Part shown: in pieces, positions 9,626-18,342 of the stretch
Numbering within the stretch: the first letter of the stretch is position 1
Layout: the number at the start of each line of letters is the position of its first letter
Assembly: GCF_025854275.1 (NCBI RefSeq)
Contig: NZ_CP107567.1
Location: 186,001 to 250,000 of the forward strand
Direction of reading: 5' to 3'
DNA from: Streptomyces peucetius
GTDB lineage: Bacteria > Actinomycetota > Actinomycetes > Streptomycetales > Streptomycetaceae
DNA length: 64,000 nucleotides
Notes under the pieces: generated by a model
Database searches by the model: none
What the model saw: only the letters and a program-made list of their open reading frames with translations
Told to the model about the DNA's origin: nothing
Position numbers and translations under genes: made by a program

Positions 9626-11500
9626 TTACCTCACCAGGAGCACGATCAGGGTCAGCACGGCGAAGCCGACGGCGGCTTGGGCGTAGTACTGGTGCAGCAG
9701 TCCGGTCTGCGGGCGGCGCGCCCACCGGCCCAGCCTCCGGGCCCCGGCGGCGACCGCACCGACGGCGGCGTCGATACCGTCGTCGTCCAGGCGGCGGGCC
9801 TGCCGGGCAACTGCGAGCCCGCCGCGCGCCAGCTGCCGGACGGCGCCGTCCACGACCCGGTCGTCGAACGCGGCCAGCGCACGGGCCAGGGTCGTCGTCG
9901 GCCGGACGACGAGCACCTGGGCGGCGTGTTCCAGGCCGAGCCAGTTCTCCGCCCATCGCGCCGCGGCCCCGGGCACGAGGGCGCGGCGGGGGAACGGCCG
10001 CCACCAGGCGAGGGCCGCGGCGAGGAGCGCGACGCCGGCGGAGAGGCCCAGCTCCCACGGCCTGGGCGGGGGTTCACCGGTGGCACCCACCAGGTCCCGC
10101 ATCCAGGCGGCCGGTCCGGGCAGGGCGAGGACACCGAGTACGGCCGCGGCGAGCGCGAGGGCGATCAGCGGGGCGGGCGTGGTGGGGGCGGTACGGCGGG
10201 TGCCGTGCTGCTCGGTGTCGTATCCGGACTGCGCGTCGGCGGGAAGGGGCCGGGTGACGTACCACAGTGCTTTGACGCTGTACACGGCGGCGACGGCGGC
10301 CGCCGCGAGGCCGACCGCGTACAGGGCGGGGCTGTCGGCGAGCGCCGAGGCGAGGACCAGGTCCTTGGCCGCCCACAGCGACAGCGGCGGCAGCCCCGCC
10401 AGGGTGAGCGCGCCGACGGCGAAGCACGCGCCGACCGTGCGGTGGCCGCGGGCGGCACCGCGCAGGGCGGGCAGTTGCCTGGTGCCGAGGGCGGTCAGCC
10501 ACGCCCCGGCGGCGAGGAACAGGCCGGACTTGGTCGCGGCGTGCGCGACGAGCTGGGTGGTGCCCGCGGTGACGCCGCCGCTGCCGGCGGCCAGGACCAT
10601 GAAACCGATCTGTGAGGCGGTCGATGCCGCGAGCAGCTGCTTCAGATCGCTCTGCGCGACGGCCACCACGCCCAGGGCCAGAGCGGTGGCCGCGCCGGTC
10701 CAGGCGACGACAGGTCCGGCCCAGCCGGTGGCGGCCAGCAGCGGGTGCAGGCGCAGCAGCAGGTAGGCCCCGGCGGCGACCATGGTCGCCGAGTGCAGCA
10801 GCGCGGACACCGGGCTGGGTCCCTGCATGGCCCGCGACAGCCAGAAGGAGAACGGCAGTTGCGCGGACTTGCCCAGCGCCGCGGCCACCACCCCGGCGGT
10901 GACCACATGCAGCCACGGGGCGGAGGCGTCCGGGAGGGCGTCCAGCCGCAGGGTGCCGGCCCCGCCGGCCAGCGCGGCACCGGCGGCCAGGTACAGGCCG
11001 AGGTCCGCGGTGCGGGTGGTGAGGAACGCGGTGTCCGCGGCACGCGCCCGTCCGGGCCGGCGCCACCAGTATCCGATCAGCGCCCAACTGGCCGCGCCCA
11101 TCAGCTCCCAGGCCATCAGCAGCAGCGGCAGCGTGGTCGCGGTGACCGTCACCAGCATGAATCCGGCGAACAGCAGCATCAGTCCGGTGAACCGGCCCCG
11201 GTTCTCCCCCTGACCGAACTCTCCGGCGGAGAAGACCAGGACGGCCGTGGTGACCGCGGCGACCGTGACGACCAGGACCGCGGACAGGCCGTCCACCGCA
11301 AGGCCCGTCCGAATTCCGGCGAACAGCGGCGCGCTCGCCGCAGGTCTGGCCGTCGCGGCGGCGACCGCGAGAGCCAGCGTCGCCGAGGCTGCCGCCACGC
11401 CGAGGGCGGGCGCCTGCCGGTTCACGCGCGTCCCGGCCAGAGCGAGGGCGGCACCGGTGCCCAGCGGCAGGCCGATCAGCAGCCAGATCAGCGCGGTCAT
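9626..11500 (-). CDS. nuoL: NuoL-like antiporter-type subunit of partial complex I
   Basis: A 624-residue polytopic protein, the largest antiporter-like subunit. Conserved elements include LLMAWELMGAASWALIGYWW (retaining the TM5 Glu), GKSAQLPFSFWLSRAMQGP, PVSALLHSATMVAAGAYLL and QSDLKQLLAASTASQIGFM. The C-terminal 150 residues carry the expected lateral-helix region followed by a last membrane segment (AVGFAVLTLIVLLV). ATG 11500 overlaps the nuoK stop by ATGA. Length is normal for NuoL. No internal disruption seen. Confidence 0.93.
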   Translation of the reverse strand: MTALIWLLIGLPLGTGAALALAGTRVNRQAPALGVAAASATLALAVAAATARPAASAPLFAGIRTGLAVDGLSAVLVVTVAAVTTAVLVFSAGEFGQGENRGRFTGLMLLFAGFMLVTVTATTLPLLLMAWELMGAASWALIGYWWRRPGRARAADTAFLTTRTADLGLYLAAGAALAGGAGTLRLDALPDASAPWLHVVTAGVVAAALGKSAQLPFSFWLSRAMQGPSPVSALLHSATMVAAGAYLLLRLHPLLAATGWAGPVVAWTGAATALALGVVAVAQSDLKQLLAASTASQIGFMVLAAGSGGVTAGTTQLVAHAATKSGLFLAAGAWLTALGTRQLPALRGAARGHRTVGACFAVGALTLAGLPPLSLWAAKDLVLASALADSPALYAVGLAAAAVAAVYSVKALWYVTRPLPADAQSGYDTEQHGTRRTAPTTPAPLIALALAAAVLGVLALPGPAAWMRDLVGATGEPPPRPWELGLSAGVALLAAALAWWRPFPRRALVPGAAARWAENWLGLEHAAQVLVVRPTTTLARALAAFDDRVVDGAVRQLARGGLAVARQARRLDDDGIDAAVGAVAAGARRLGRWARRPQTGLLHQYYAQAAVGFAVLTLIVLLVR

Positions 11501-11802
11501 CCCTTCAGGTCCTCGGCCATGTCGGTCATGTCGACCTGCCGGGCCCGGAAGATGGCGGTGGTGACGGCGAAGCCCATCGCCATTTCGACGGCCATCGCCA
11601 CCACCGCGGCCACGATCACCACCTGCCCGGCGCCCGCCGCCGGGGCGAGGAAGCGCCAGAAGGCGGCGGCGGCGACGACGATGCCGCCGATCATCAGCTC
11701 GATCCCCATCATGATCATGACGATGGACTGCTGCGACAGGGCGCCGAACAGGCCGATGGAGAACAGTGCGGCGGCCAGGACCAATACGAGCTCGAAGGTC
11801 AT
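11497..11802 (-). CDS. nuoK: NuoK subunit of partial complex I
   Basis: A 101-residue protein with three membrane helices, the standard NuoK (ND4L) size. Both membrane Glu residues that are important for coupling in NuoK are kept: GIELMIGGIVVAAAAFW in helix 2 and AMAVEMAMGFAVTTAIFR in helix 3. It overlaps both neighbours by ATGA (nuoJ upstream, nuoL downstream). Retention of these acids contrasts with the substitutions in the NuoM and NuoN proteins of the same cluster. Confidence 0.92.
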   Translation of the reverse strand: MTFELVLVLAAALFSIGLFGALSQQSIVMIMMGIELMIGGIVVAAAAFWRFLAPAAGAGQVVIVAAVVAMAVEMAMGFAVTTAIFRARQVDMTDMAEDLKG

Positions 11803-12359
11803 CGGCCGACCCCTCCGCCGGCCGGGTCCCGGGGAGGCCGCTGATCGAGGTCGTCGCCGAAGCGGTCGTAGCGTCCGCGCCGGGTGGCCAGGACCGTCGC
11901 GCCGACCATGGTGGCCAGCAGCACGAGCCCGAGGACGACCATGGTCAGCATCTGATCACTCATCAGGGACATTCCGACCTGGAAGGTGGTGTCCCGCGGG
12001 AGGGATCCCGTGCGCTCGGGCCAGGGTGTCACGAAGATCCCGGCGGTCAGTGCGACGAACACCGCCGTGCTGATGCCCAGTGCGCCGCGCTTGTTGTGCA
12101 GCATCGACATCGGCATCAGACCGGCCGGATTCATCATGTAAGCGATCATGAACACAGCCATGATCACCATCTCCATGACCATCATCAGCACGATGACCAC
12201 CCCCAGATAGGGCAGCCCCAGCACGGTCACCACACCGCCGACGCACACCAGTGAGCCCAGCAGCGCGAACGTGACCCGGGCCATCGAGTCGCAGGTGAAC
12301 ACCAGGACCCCGCCGGCCAGGGCCGACGCGCCCAGCACCCACAGCAGCACCGTGCCCAT
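11799..12359 (-). CDS. nuoJ: NuoJ subunit of partial complex I
   Basis: A 186-residue membrane protein matching NuoJ (ND6): N-terminal helices GTVLLWVLGASALAGGVLVF and ARVTFALLGSLVCVGGVVTV, then the typical LPYLGVVIVLMMVMEMVIM stretch in TM3 and a last helix near residues 135-155. Met-rich segments (LMMVMEMVIMAVFMIAYMM) are unusually dense. A GC-rich hydrophilic C-terminal tail (RRGRYDRFGDDLDQRPPRD) follows. Starts 16 bases downstream of nuoH with a strong AAAGGAGCGCCC ribosome site. Confidence 0.88.
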   Translation of the reverse strand: MGTVLLWVLGASALAGGVLVFTCDSMARVTFALLGSLVCVGGVVTVLGLPYLGVVIVLMMVMEMVIMAVFMIAYMMNPAGLMPMSMLHNKRGALGISTAVFVALTAGIFVTPWPERTGSLPRDTTFQVGMSLMSDQMLTMVVLGLVLLATMVGATVLATRRGRYDRFGDDLDQRPPRDPAGGGVGR

Positions 12360-12375
12360 GAAGGGCGCTCCTTTC

Positions 12376-13305
12376 CTATCGGTCGAGACCGGCCACAGCC
12401 GGGACCAGGGCCTGCACGATCGTCAGCGGGAGGAGCACGACCCAGGCGAACTCGACGTACCGGTCCGCCCGGATCGCCGGGAGCCGCCGCCGCACCCACA
12501 CCAACAGGGCAAGCACCAGCAGGGTCTTGACCAGCGACCACGCCCAGGCGGGCAGTCCCGGCCCGGCTCCGCCGCCCAGGAACAGCGGCACCGCCATCGC
12601 CGCTCCCGACGCGAGCCACAGCCACCGGCCGGCCTGGAGCAGCAGTCGGTCCGCTCCCGAGGTCTCGCCCAGCACGCCGCCCGCGATGTCACGGCCCGCC
12701 GGATAGGCGAACGGCCCCAGGAAGCTGAAGGCGAGCACGCCCGCCAGGTAGACGACGAACGCCACCGGCATCCACACCGCGTACCACAGGCCGTGCTGCG
12801 CGGCGACGATGTCGCCGACCCGCAGCGACTGCGCACCGGTGGCGGCCGCGATGAGGGCGAACATGAGCGGCAGCTCGTACGCCAGGCCCTGGGCCAGGAA
12901 GCGGTAGCCGCCGACGAGGGGGAACGCCGCGTTCGGCCCCCAGCCCGCCAGCCACAGCCCGGCCCAGGTCAGCACCTCCATGGCGTTGAACCACACGACG
13001 CCGACCGACAGGTCGGCGACCGCGACGTTCCCGAACGGGACGACCAGCGTCGACAGCACGGCGGCCACGGGCACGGTGACCACCCCGAGCCGCCACAGGA
13101 GCCGGTCGGCCGCGGCCGTCCGGCGCGGCTGCGACACCAGCGCCCTCGGCACCCCCAGCAGCGGCCTCAGCGCGGCGGAGGCGGTGACCGGCCGGCCGGC
13201 GTCCCGCGCGTCGAGCACGGCGTCGGCTACGACGGCCAGCAGGGCGAGGAGCGTCAGCAGGGCCGGTGCGGCCGGCAGCGTCCACCACGCTCCCGCCTCA
13301 ACCAC
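12376..13305 (-). CDS. nuoH: NuoH-like subunit of partial complex I (quinone-site loop degenerate)
   Basis: A 309-residue membrane protein aligned with NuoH/HycD, the heel subunit that joins the membrane and peripheral arms. Eight membrane segments are visible, with recognisable pieces (GWGPNAAFPLVGGYRFLAQG, AYELPLMFALIAAATGAQS and RRLPAIRADRYVEFAWVVLLP at the C-terminus). The acidic loop that shapes the quinone site in ordinary NuoH (PEAExELVAGYNxEYS) is replaced by FAYPAGRDIAGGVLGETSGA. Start is GTG 13305, overlapping the previous gene by 8 bases. Quinone chemistry of the usual kind is therefore uncertain. Confidence 0.85.
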   Translation of the reverse strand: MVEAGAWWTLPAAPALLTLLALLAVVADAVLDARDAGRPVTASAALRPLLGVPRALVSQPRRTAAADRLLWRLGVVTVPVAAVLSTLVVPFGNVAVADLSVGVVWFNAMEVLTWAGLWLAGWGPNAAFPLVGGYRFLAQGLAYELPLMFALIAAATGAQSLRVGDIVAAQHGLWYAVWMPVAFVVYLAGVLAFSFLGPFAYPAGRDIAGGVLGETSGADRLLLQAGRWLWLASGAAMAVPLFLGGGAGPGLPAWAWSLVKTLLVLALLVWVRRRLPAIRADRYVEFAWVVLLPLTIVQALVPAVAGLDR

Positions 13306-14602
13306 GCGCCCTCACCTCCCGGGGGCAGGCGGCCAGTTCGTCCGGGTCCGGGTCGAGGCTGGCGACGACGAGGCGGGCCGCGGCCAGTTCGGCGCCGTCC
13401 AGCAGCCGGGGCAGCAACGCGGCCAGGGCTGCCGAGGGCGGGCGCTCGGCGTCCCAGCGGCCGCGCGGGCCCTCGTCCAGGGCAGGGTCCAGTGGTGAAC
13501 GGTCGTCCAGCCGCGGTACGTCCCCGCGGATGGCGGCGAGCCACTGCCGGTAGCGGGCCGGCACGTCCCCACCGGCGCGCGCGGCAGGGCCGCTCACTCC
13601 GGACGCCTCGGCGTCCGCGGTGGTGACGACGCCCATGCCCCGGGTCAGCCGGTACAGCGTCCGTGACCGGCCCACGCGCCGGGCCAGGGGCTCCAGCCGG
13701 GGGGCGACCACCGCGGCCGGGGCACCGTCGAGCAGGTCGTCGCGCAGCCGCCGGGCTCTCGTGGCCTCGACGGGCCAGCCCGCCACGCCCAGCAGGCGCC
13801 CCAGGCTGTCCAGGTGTGCCGCCGCCCGGCGGCGGACGGCCTCCCCGGTACGGACGGGCTCACCGGCCGCGGCCCGCAACCAGGGCCGGGTCCAGAACGG
13901 ATGGGCGGGCGCCGCGGCGGGCGGCGGCGGTTCCTCGAGGTCGGCCCGCTGGACGACGTCGCCCTGCAGCACCAGGCGGACGACGAGTCCGGCGGGCCAG
14001 TCGGCCAGGAACGGCCCCAGCGGCACATGCAGCCGGTCCAGCGTCAGGCCGTCGCGGTCCTCGCCCTGCTCGGCCATGGGCAGCCCGCCCGGCATCTCCG
14101 CCGTGTCACCACCGTGGCCGCCGTGGCCGTGCTCGCCACTGCCGTGCTCGTCCTGCCCCTCGGGGTCGCCACTGCCGTGGCCGTCGTGCGCGTCCTGCCC
14201 GCCCGGGGCATGACGGTCATGCTGCCGGTGTGCGTCCGATCCGGCCGGTCCGGCCGGCGGAGAGCCGCGTCGCCGTACGGTCGGCCGGCCCGGGCGCAGA
14301 CGCAGGTTTCCGCGAGCGGCGTCCAGCGCGTCCGTCACCTCGTCGGCGTCGCGGGCGCGCACGCGGGTGCGTGGGGCGGGCATGTCCTGCCACAGCCGTT
14401 GCAGCGCCGCCTCGAGAGCGGGGCAGTCGGGCCCGGCGACGAACAGCACGTCCGCCTGGGCCGGGGTGGACGCCAGGGGCCAGTCGCGCCGTCGCAGGTG
14501 ACTCTCGGCGGCCACTCGCGCGGCGGCTCCGCCCGGCGTGGCGGCCAGAAGCACGTGCGGCCGGGCGGCAACCGCGCGCAGCGCCATGCCCGTCAGGTCC
14601 AT
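13298..14602 (-). CDS. NuoB/NuoD-like fusion protein with His-rich linker, cofactor ligands absent
   Basis: A 434-residue soluble protein between nuoA and nuoH, where nuoB-C-D normally lie. Residues 15-80 resemble NuoB (WPLASTPAQADVLFVAG then ALQRLWQDMPAPR), but the paired and later Cys ligands of cluster N2 are missing (only Cys60 remains). Residues about 122-165 are a His/Gly/Asp-rich linker with nine His. From about 185 a NuoD/hydrogenase-large-subunit-like part follows (LGPFLADWPAGLVVRLVLQG; later GVSGPAARAGGDV). ATG 14602 overlaps nuoA by 10 bases. It probably docks on the membrane arm; redox function is doubtful. His-rich linker may bind metal (inference). Confidence 0.72.
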   Translation of the reverse strand: MDLTGMALRAVAARPHVLLAATPGGAAARVAAESHLRRRDWPLASTPAQADVLFVAGPDCPALEAALQRLWQDMPAPRTRVRARDADEVTDALDAARGNLRLRPGRPTVRRRGSPPAGPAGSDAHRQHDRHAPGGQDAHDGHGSGDPEGQDEHGSGEHGHGGHGGDTAEMPGGLPMAEQGEDRDGLTLDRLHVPLGPFLADWPAGLVVRLVLQGDVVQRADLEEPPPPAAAPAHPFWTRPWLRAAAGEPVRTGEAVRRRAAAHLDSLGRLLGVAGWPVEATRARRLRDDLLDGAPAAVVAPRLEPLARRVGRSRTLYRLTRGMGVVTTADAEASGVSGPAARAGGDVPARYRQWLAAIRGDVPRLDDRSPLDPALDEGPRGRWDAERPPSAALAALLPRLLDGAELAAARLVVASLDPDPDELAACPREVRARG

Positions 14603-14943
14603 CGCAGTGCGCCCTCCCGCCAGGCGTAGGCGACTCCGGTGAGCAGGATCGCGAGGAAGACGAACATCTCGATCACCGCACCGGCTCCCATCGCCGAGAT
14701 CACGCGCGTCCACGGGTACATGAAGACCATCTCCATGTCGAAGGCGAGGAACAGCATGGTCACCGTGTACCAGCGCACGTGGAAGCGGCTGACCGCGTGC
14801 TCCACCGGTTCCAGCCCCGATCCGAACGGCGCGGCGGTCAGTGCCTCGCCCGAGACCCGCAGCAACCGCGCGGCCCCGTGGACGCCGACGGCTCCGAGCA
14901 GGGCAATGCCCAGCAGGGACAGCGCGGCCGCCGAGCCGCTCAC
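14593..14943 (-). CDS. nuoA: NuoA subunit of partial complex I
   Basis: A 116-residue protein with three membrane helices and the NuoA signature: ExFGSGxEP-like APFGSGLEPVEHAVSRFHVR followed by the YTVTMLFLAFDMEMVFMYPW segment, whose acids (FDMEMVF) are conserved in NuoA/ND3. First gene of the minus-strand cluster, start GTG 14943. It directly overlaps the NuoB/D-like fusion gene. The cluster lacks nuoC, E, F, G and I, so NADH oxidation through this complex is not expected from the window alone. Confidence 0.9.
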   Translation of the reverse strand: MSGSAAALSLLGIALLGAVGVHGAARLLRVSGEALTAAPFGSGLEPVEHAVSRFHVRWYTVTMLFLAFDMEMVFMYPWTRVISAMGAGAVIEMFVFLAILLTGVAYAWREGALRWT

Positions 14944-15466
14944 CGCCTCTCCCCCGCCCGGGAGTCCATCCGGGGGCGGTGGTCCGCCGAGCCGACGGCG
15001 CCGGCGCCGGTCGCCGTCCGCACCGACGCCGCCTCTCCCACTGCCATGTGCACGTCCTCCCTGCCCGTCGCGCCAGAAGCATCGGGTACCCGTGCGGGCA
15101 TGCGAAATCCGAGAAGGGAGTGAGCATCCCGCCGCGGACCCCTGGGACGTCCGCCGGGCCGATGTCGAGCATTCCGGCTCTGCCGCGCGAACTGCGTACG
15201 ACGCGCCAGCGGCGGCCCACCGGATCCGCCCGGCGCGGCAATCGGCGCCCTGCTGCTCGACGTCTCCTCGCCGGTGCGGGATGAGTGAGTGTCACTCGCG
15301 TCGGGACGGCGAGGTGGGGACGCACCATTCGATGGGGCGGCAGGTCTGCCCTGTCCCGAGGTGGAGGCAGCGACATGGAAACCTGCACGGCGGTTCGGCA
15401 CAGCGTTGCGCACCGGTACCGGATCGGAGCCGTGATCGGCGAGGCGCTCGGCCGGAGGCCGGTCCG
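14944..15466 (+). other. Gene-free region with the divergent nuoA / membrane-protein promoters
   Basis: 523 bases between nuoA (minus) and the plus-strand membrane protein. It contains a small inverted repeat, GAGTGA-gtg-TCACTC, at 15293-15307, and a possible 31-codon open frame starting at ATG 15375 that overlaps the next gene start; its codon use is not convincing. No promoter hexamers are clear enough to call. Nothing else recognised. Confidence 0.4.
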
Positions 15467-16081
15467 ATGAACGCACCGGAGGCACGGCCCTCTTCGTCGG
15501 GCGGGCCTGAACGGCGGAGAGATCTCGTGGCGCGCCTGGGGACCGGAGCGGCCTTTCTGACGCTCGCCTCCGGCGCTCTGGCCTTCGCCGTCATGGGCGA
15601 ACAGGCCCGGGCCCTGCGATTCCTGCTGGGGATCGTGCTGCTCCTGGCGGTGACCCGCCTGGTCGTTCCCGGGCCCTACGAAGCCGCGTTCTCCGTCACC
15701 GTCGCACTGTCCCTGTGGTGCGACACGGGGCAGTGGTACAGGACGGTTCCGCATCTCGACACGGCGGTCCACTTCCTCCTGTCGGGTACCGGTTGCGTGA
15801 TCGTGTTCTTCGCTCTGCTGCGGCTCGGTGGTCCCGCCGTCCGCGCGGGCGCCGTCAGCGCCCCGCGATGGGTGCTGACGCTGTGGGTGGCGTGGATCGG
15901 CCTCGCCACCGCCGCAGTGTGGGAACTCTACGAGTGGGTGGTGGAGGAGCTGGCGCCCCGGTCGATGCGCGTCGGCTACGACGACACGATCGCCGACCTC
16001 GCCGCCGGACTGGCCGGATGCCTCCTTGCGGGAGCGGTCCTCGCGTATGCGACGCACGGTCGGCTGCCCCGCGACGAGTAG
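15467..16081 (+). CDS. Multipass membrane protein, DUF2238-like
   Basis: A 204-residue protein with five or six membrane helices. Features resembling DUF2238-type proteins: DTGQWYRTVPHLDTAVHFLLSG (charged motif between helices), a WELYEWVVEELAP segment and a DDTIADLAAGLAGCLLAG motif in the last helices. His and Asp residues in the loop (PHLDTAVH) could bind metal, but this is a guess. ATG 15467 has GGAGG eight bases upstream. Located between the nuo cluster and ctaD; role in respiration is unproven. Confidence 0.6.
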   Translation: MNAPEARPSSSGGPERRRDLVARLGTGAAFLTLASGALAFAVMGEQARALRFLLGIVLLLAVTRLVVPGPYEAAFSVTVALSLWCDTGQWYRTVPHLDTAVHFLLSGTGCVIVFFALLRLGGPAVRAGAVSAPRWVLTLWVAWIGLATAAVWELYEWVVEELAPRSMRVGYDDTIADLAAGLAGCLLAGAVLAYATHGRLPRDE

Positions 16082-16131
16082 TCATCGGGCCCGCAGGTTG
16101 TGCGGCGTACGCCATACAGCTCACAGACACG

Positions 16132-16147
16132 TTTCCCGTACGGGAAA
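16132..16147. promoter_or_regulatory. 16-bp perfect palindrome upstream of ctaD
   Basis: TTTCCCGTACGGGAAA, perfectly symmetrical, ending 66 bases before the ctaD ATG. Size, symmetry and position fit a dimeric repressor or activator site. It is not the Rex consensus (TTGTGA-N4-TCACAA). I did not notice a second copy in the window, and none stands upstream of the other ctaD. Binding protein unknown. Confidence 0.5.
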
Positions 16148-16213
16148 GGCGGCTACCCAGCAGGCGCGGTGGTGGGCCGGCACACCACCGGGACCGAGCG
16201 CTTCGGAGGGGCC

Positions 16214-17932
16214 ATGGCAGAGCTGGAACATCGAACACGGCAGCAAGCAGGCGATGGTTCCAGCAACGCACGGATCCGTACGGGCAGTCGGTTCCGGATG
16301 ATTCTCACCACGACCGATCACAAGACGATCGGCAACATGTACCTTGTCACGTCGTTCGGTTTCTTTCTGTTCGCCGGAATTCTGGCGATGCTGATGAGGG
16401 CCGAACTGGCGCGGCCGGGAATGCAGATCGTGAACGCGGACCAGTACAACCAGTTCTTCACGATCCACGGCACCGTCATGATGCTGCTCTTCGCGACACC
16501 GACATTCGCCGGATTCGCCAACGCCGTCATGCCTCTGCAGATCGGCGCCCCCGACGTCGCCTTTCCGCGGCTCAACGCGCTGACCTACTGGCTCTTCCTC
16601 TTCGGCGGGCTGATCGTCGTCTCGGGTTTCCTTCTCCCCAGCGGTGCCGCGTCCTTCGGGTGGTTCGCCTACGCACCCTTGAACAGTTCCGTCCGCTCCC
16701 CCGGCGCCGGCGGCGATCTGTGGGCCATGGGGCTGGTCCTGGCGGGCATCAGTACGACCCTGGGGTCCGTGAACTTCATCGCCACGATCATCAGCCTGCG
16801 CGCTCCGGGTCTGACGATGTTCCGGATGCCGATCTTCACCTGGAACATCCTGTTCACCTCCATCCTCGCGCTGCTCGCCTTTCCCGTGCTGGCAGCGGCT
16901 CTGCTGGCCCTGGTGGCGGACCGCAGGTTCGGCGCGCACATCTACGACCCGGCGGCCGGCGGTGCGTTGCTGTGGCAGCACCTGTTCTGGTTCTTCGGCC
17001 ACCCCGAGGTCTATATCGTCGCGCTGCCCTTCTTCGGCGTGGTGACCGAGATCGTCGCCGTGTTCAGCCGCAAGCCCGTCTTCGGGTACGTGGGCATGGT
17101 CGGGGCCACCATCGCCATCACGATGCTCTCGGCCGTCGTCTGGGCGCACCACATGTTCGCCACGGGGGCGGTCCTGCTGCCCTTCTTCTCGCTCATGTCG
17201 TTCCTCATCGCCGTGCCGACCGGTGTGAAGTTCTTCAACTGGATCGGCACGATGTGGAGAGGCAGTCTCTCGTTCGAGACCCCGATGCTCTGGGCCGTCG
17301 GGTTCCTCGTGACGTTCCTCCTCGGCGGTCTGAGCGGTGTGCTCGTCGCCTCACCCCCGCTGGACTTCCATCTCACGGACAGCTATTTCGTCGTGGCCCA
17401 CCTGCACTACGTCCTGTTCGGCACGATCGTCTTCGCCATGTTCGGCGGGTTCTACTTCTGGTGGCCCAAGATGACCGGCAGAATGCTCGACGAACGTCTC
17501 GGCAAGATCCATTTCTGGACGCTGTTCATCGGCTTCCAGATCACGTTCCTGGTCCAGCACTGGCTCGGTGAGATCGGAATGCCCCGCCGTTACGCGGACT
17601 ATCTCGCCGCCGACGGATTCACCGCGCTGAACACCATCTCCTCGATCGGGGCGTTTCTGCTGGGTCTGTCCACGCTGCCCTTCCTGTACAACGTGTGGAA
17701 GACCCAGAAGTACGCGCCGAAGGTGACGGTGAACGACCCCTGGGGATTCGGCCGGTCGCTGGAGTGGGCCACCTCCTGCCCCCCGCCGCGGCACAACTTC
17801 GACGCGCTCCCCCGGATCCGGTCCGACTCCCCCGCCTTCGACCTGAACCACCCGCGGACCGTCGAACTGCGGCCTGCCGATCACGCGGTGACCCGGCCGA
17901 CCCCGGACACACTCGGAGGCCAGAGCGAATGA
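16214..17932 (+). CDS. ctaD: Cytochrome c oxidase subunit I (orphan paralogue)
   Basis: A 572-residue, 12-helix haem-copper oxidase subunit I. All metal ligands are present: HGTVMMLL (haem a His), [13 protein letters not shown] (CuB His with the cross-linked Tyr), WAHHMFATG (two CuB His) and [11 protein letters not shown] (haem a3 and a His). D-channel residues ([21 protein letters not shown]) are also present. ATG 16214 follows GGAGGG. It overlaps ctaF by ATGA. The cluster lacks ctaC and ctaE, so the protein must use partners from the main oxidase locus or replace its subunit I under some condition (inference). Confidence 0.95.
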   Translation: MAELEHRTRQQAGDGSSNARIRTGSRFRMILTTTDHKTIGNMYLVTSFGFFLFAGILAMLMRAELARPGMQIVNADQYNQFFTIHGTVMMLLFATPTFAGFANAVMPLQIGAPDVAFPRLNALTYWLFLFGGLIVVSGFLLPSGAASFGWFAYAPLNSSVRSPGAGGDLWAMGLVLAGISTTLGSVNFIATIISLRAPGLTMFRMPIFTWNILFTSILALLAFPVLAAALLALVADRRFGAHIYDPAAGGALLWQHLFWFFGHPEVYIVALPFFGVVTEIVAVFSRKPVFGYVGMVGATIAITMLSAVVWAHHMFATGAVLLPFFSLMSFLIAVPTGVKFFNWIGTMWRGSLSFETPMLWAVGFLVTFLLGGLSGVLVASPPLDFHLTDSYFVVAHLHYVLFGTIVFAMFGGFYFWWPKMTGRMLDERLGKIHFWTLFIGFQITFLVQHWLGEIGMPRRYADYLAADGFTALNTISSIGAFLLGLSTLPFLYNVWKTQKYAPKVTVNDPWGFGRSLEWATSCPPPRHNFDALPRIRSDSPAFDLNHPRTVELRPADHAVTRPTPDTLGGQSE

Positions 17933-18318
17933 AATCCGAGGCCTATATGTTCGCAGGCGTCGCGCTCTTCTTCCTGATCACCGATGTCGCCTACATCTGG
18001 TTCGCACGAGAGCCGGCCGGGATCGCGGCGCTGACGGTCTCCTTTCTGATGTCGGCACTCATCTCGTTCTTCTGCGCGGCGAACTACCGCAGGAAGGGCA
18101 AAAGGCCCGAGGACCGCCCGGAGTCGCGGATCCAGGAGCGCACCGGCGCGCTGGACTTCTTCCCGCCGCACAGCGCGTACCCCGTCCTCATCGCCCTGGG
18201 CATGGCTCTGCTCAGCCTCGGCATCGTCTACGGACTGTGGCTGTTCCTCATCGGTCTCGGCATGACCGGCGCCGGGGTGTTCGGCATGACCTTCCAGTTC
18301 GCCGCACGGGACGACTGA
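17929..18318 (+). CDS. ctaF: Cytochrome c oxidase subunit IV (actinobacterial type)
   Basis: A 129-residue protein with four predicted helices, typical of actinobacterial Cta[21 protein letters not shown] at the N-terminus, [19 protein letters not shown] between helices 2 and 3, then [20 protein letters not shown]. It stabilises subunit I in the membrane. ATG 17929 overlaps the ctaD stop, so it is translationally coupled. Ends convergently against qcrB with a short hairpin between them. Confidence 0.9.
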   Translation: MKSEAYMFAGVALFFLITDVAYIWFAREPAGIAALTVSFLMSALISFFCAANYRRKGKRPEDRPESRIQERTGALDFFPPHSAYPVLIALGMALLSLGIVYGLWLFLIGLGMTGAGVFGMTFQFAARDD

Positions 18319-18321
18319 CGC

Positions 18322-18340
18322 GCCGGCGTCCGTCGCCGGC
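18322..18340. terminator. Short bidirectional hairpin between ctaF and qcrB
   Basis: GCCGGCG-tccgt-CGCCGGC, seven-base-pair arms and a five-base loop, in the 24-base gap between the convergent ctaF and qcrB stops. No T tract. Modest strength; position is the main support. Confidence 0.5.
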
Positions 18341-18342
18341 CG

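Noticed and set aside
15375..15470. 31-codon ORF upstream of the membrane protein
   Set aside because: No ribosome site of note, codon use not typical, overlaps the next start.
16132..16147. Rex redox-sensor site upstream of ctaD
   Set aside because: Sequence TTTCCCGTACGGGAAA does not match the Rex consensus TTGTGA-N4-TCACAA.
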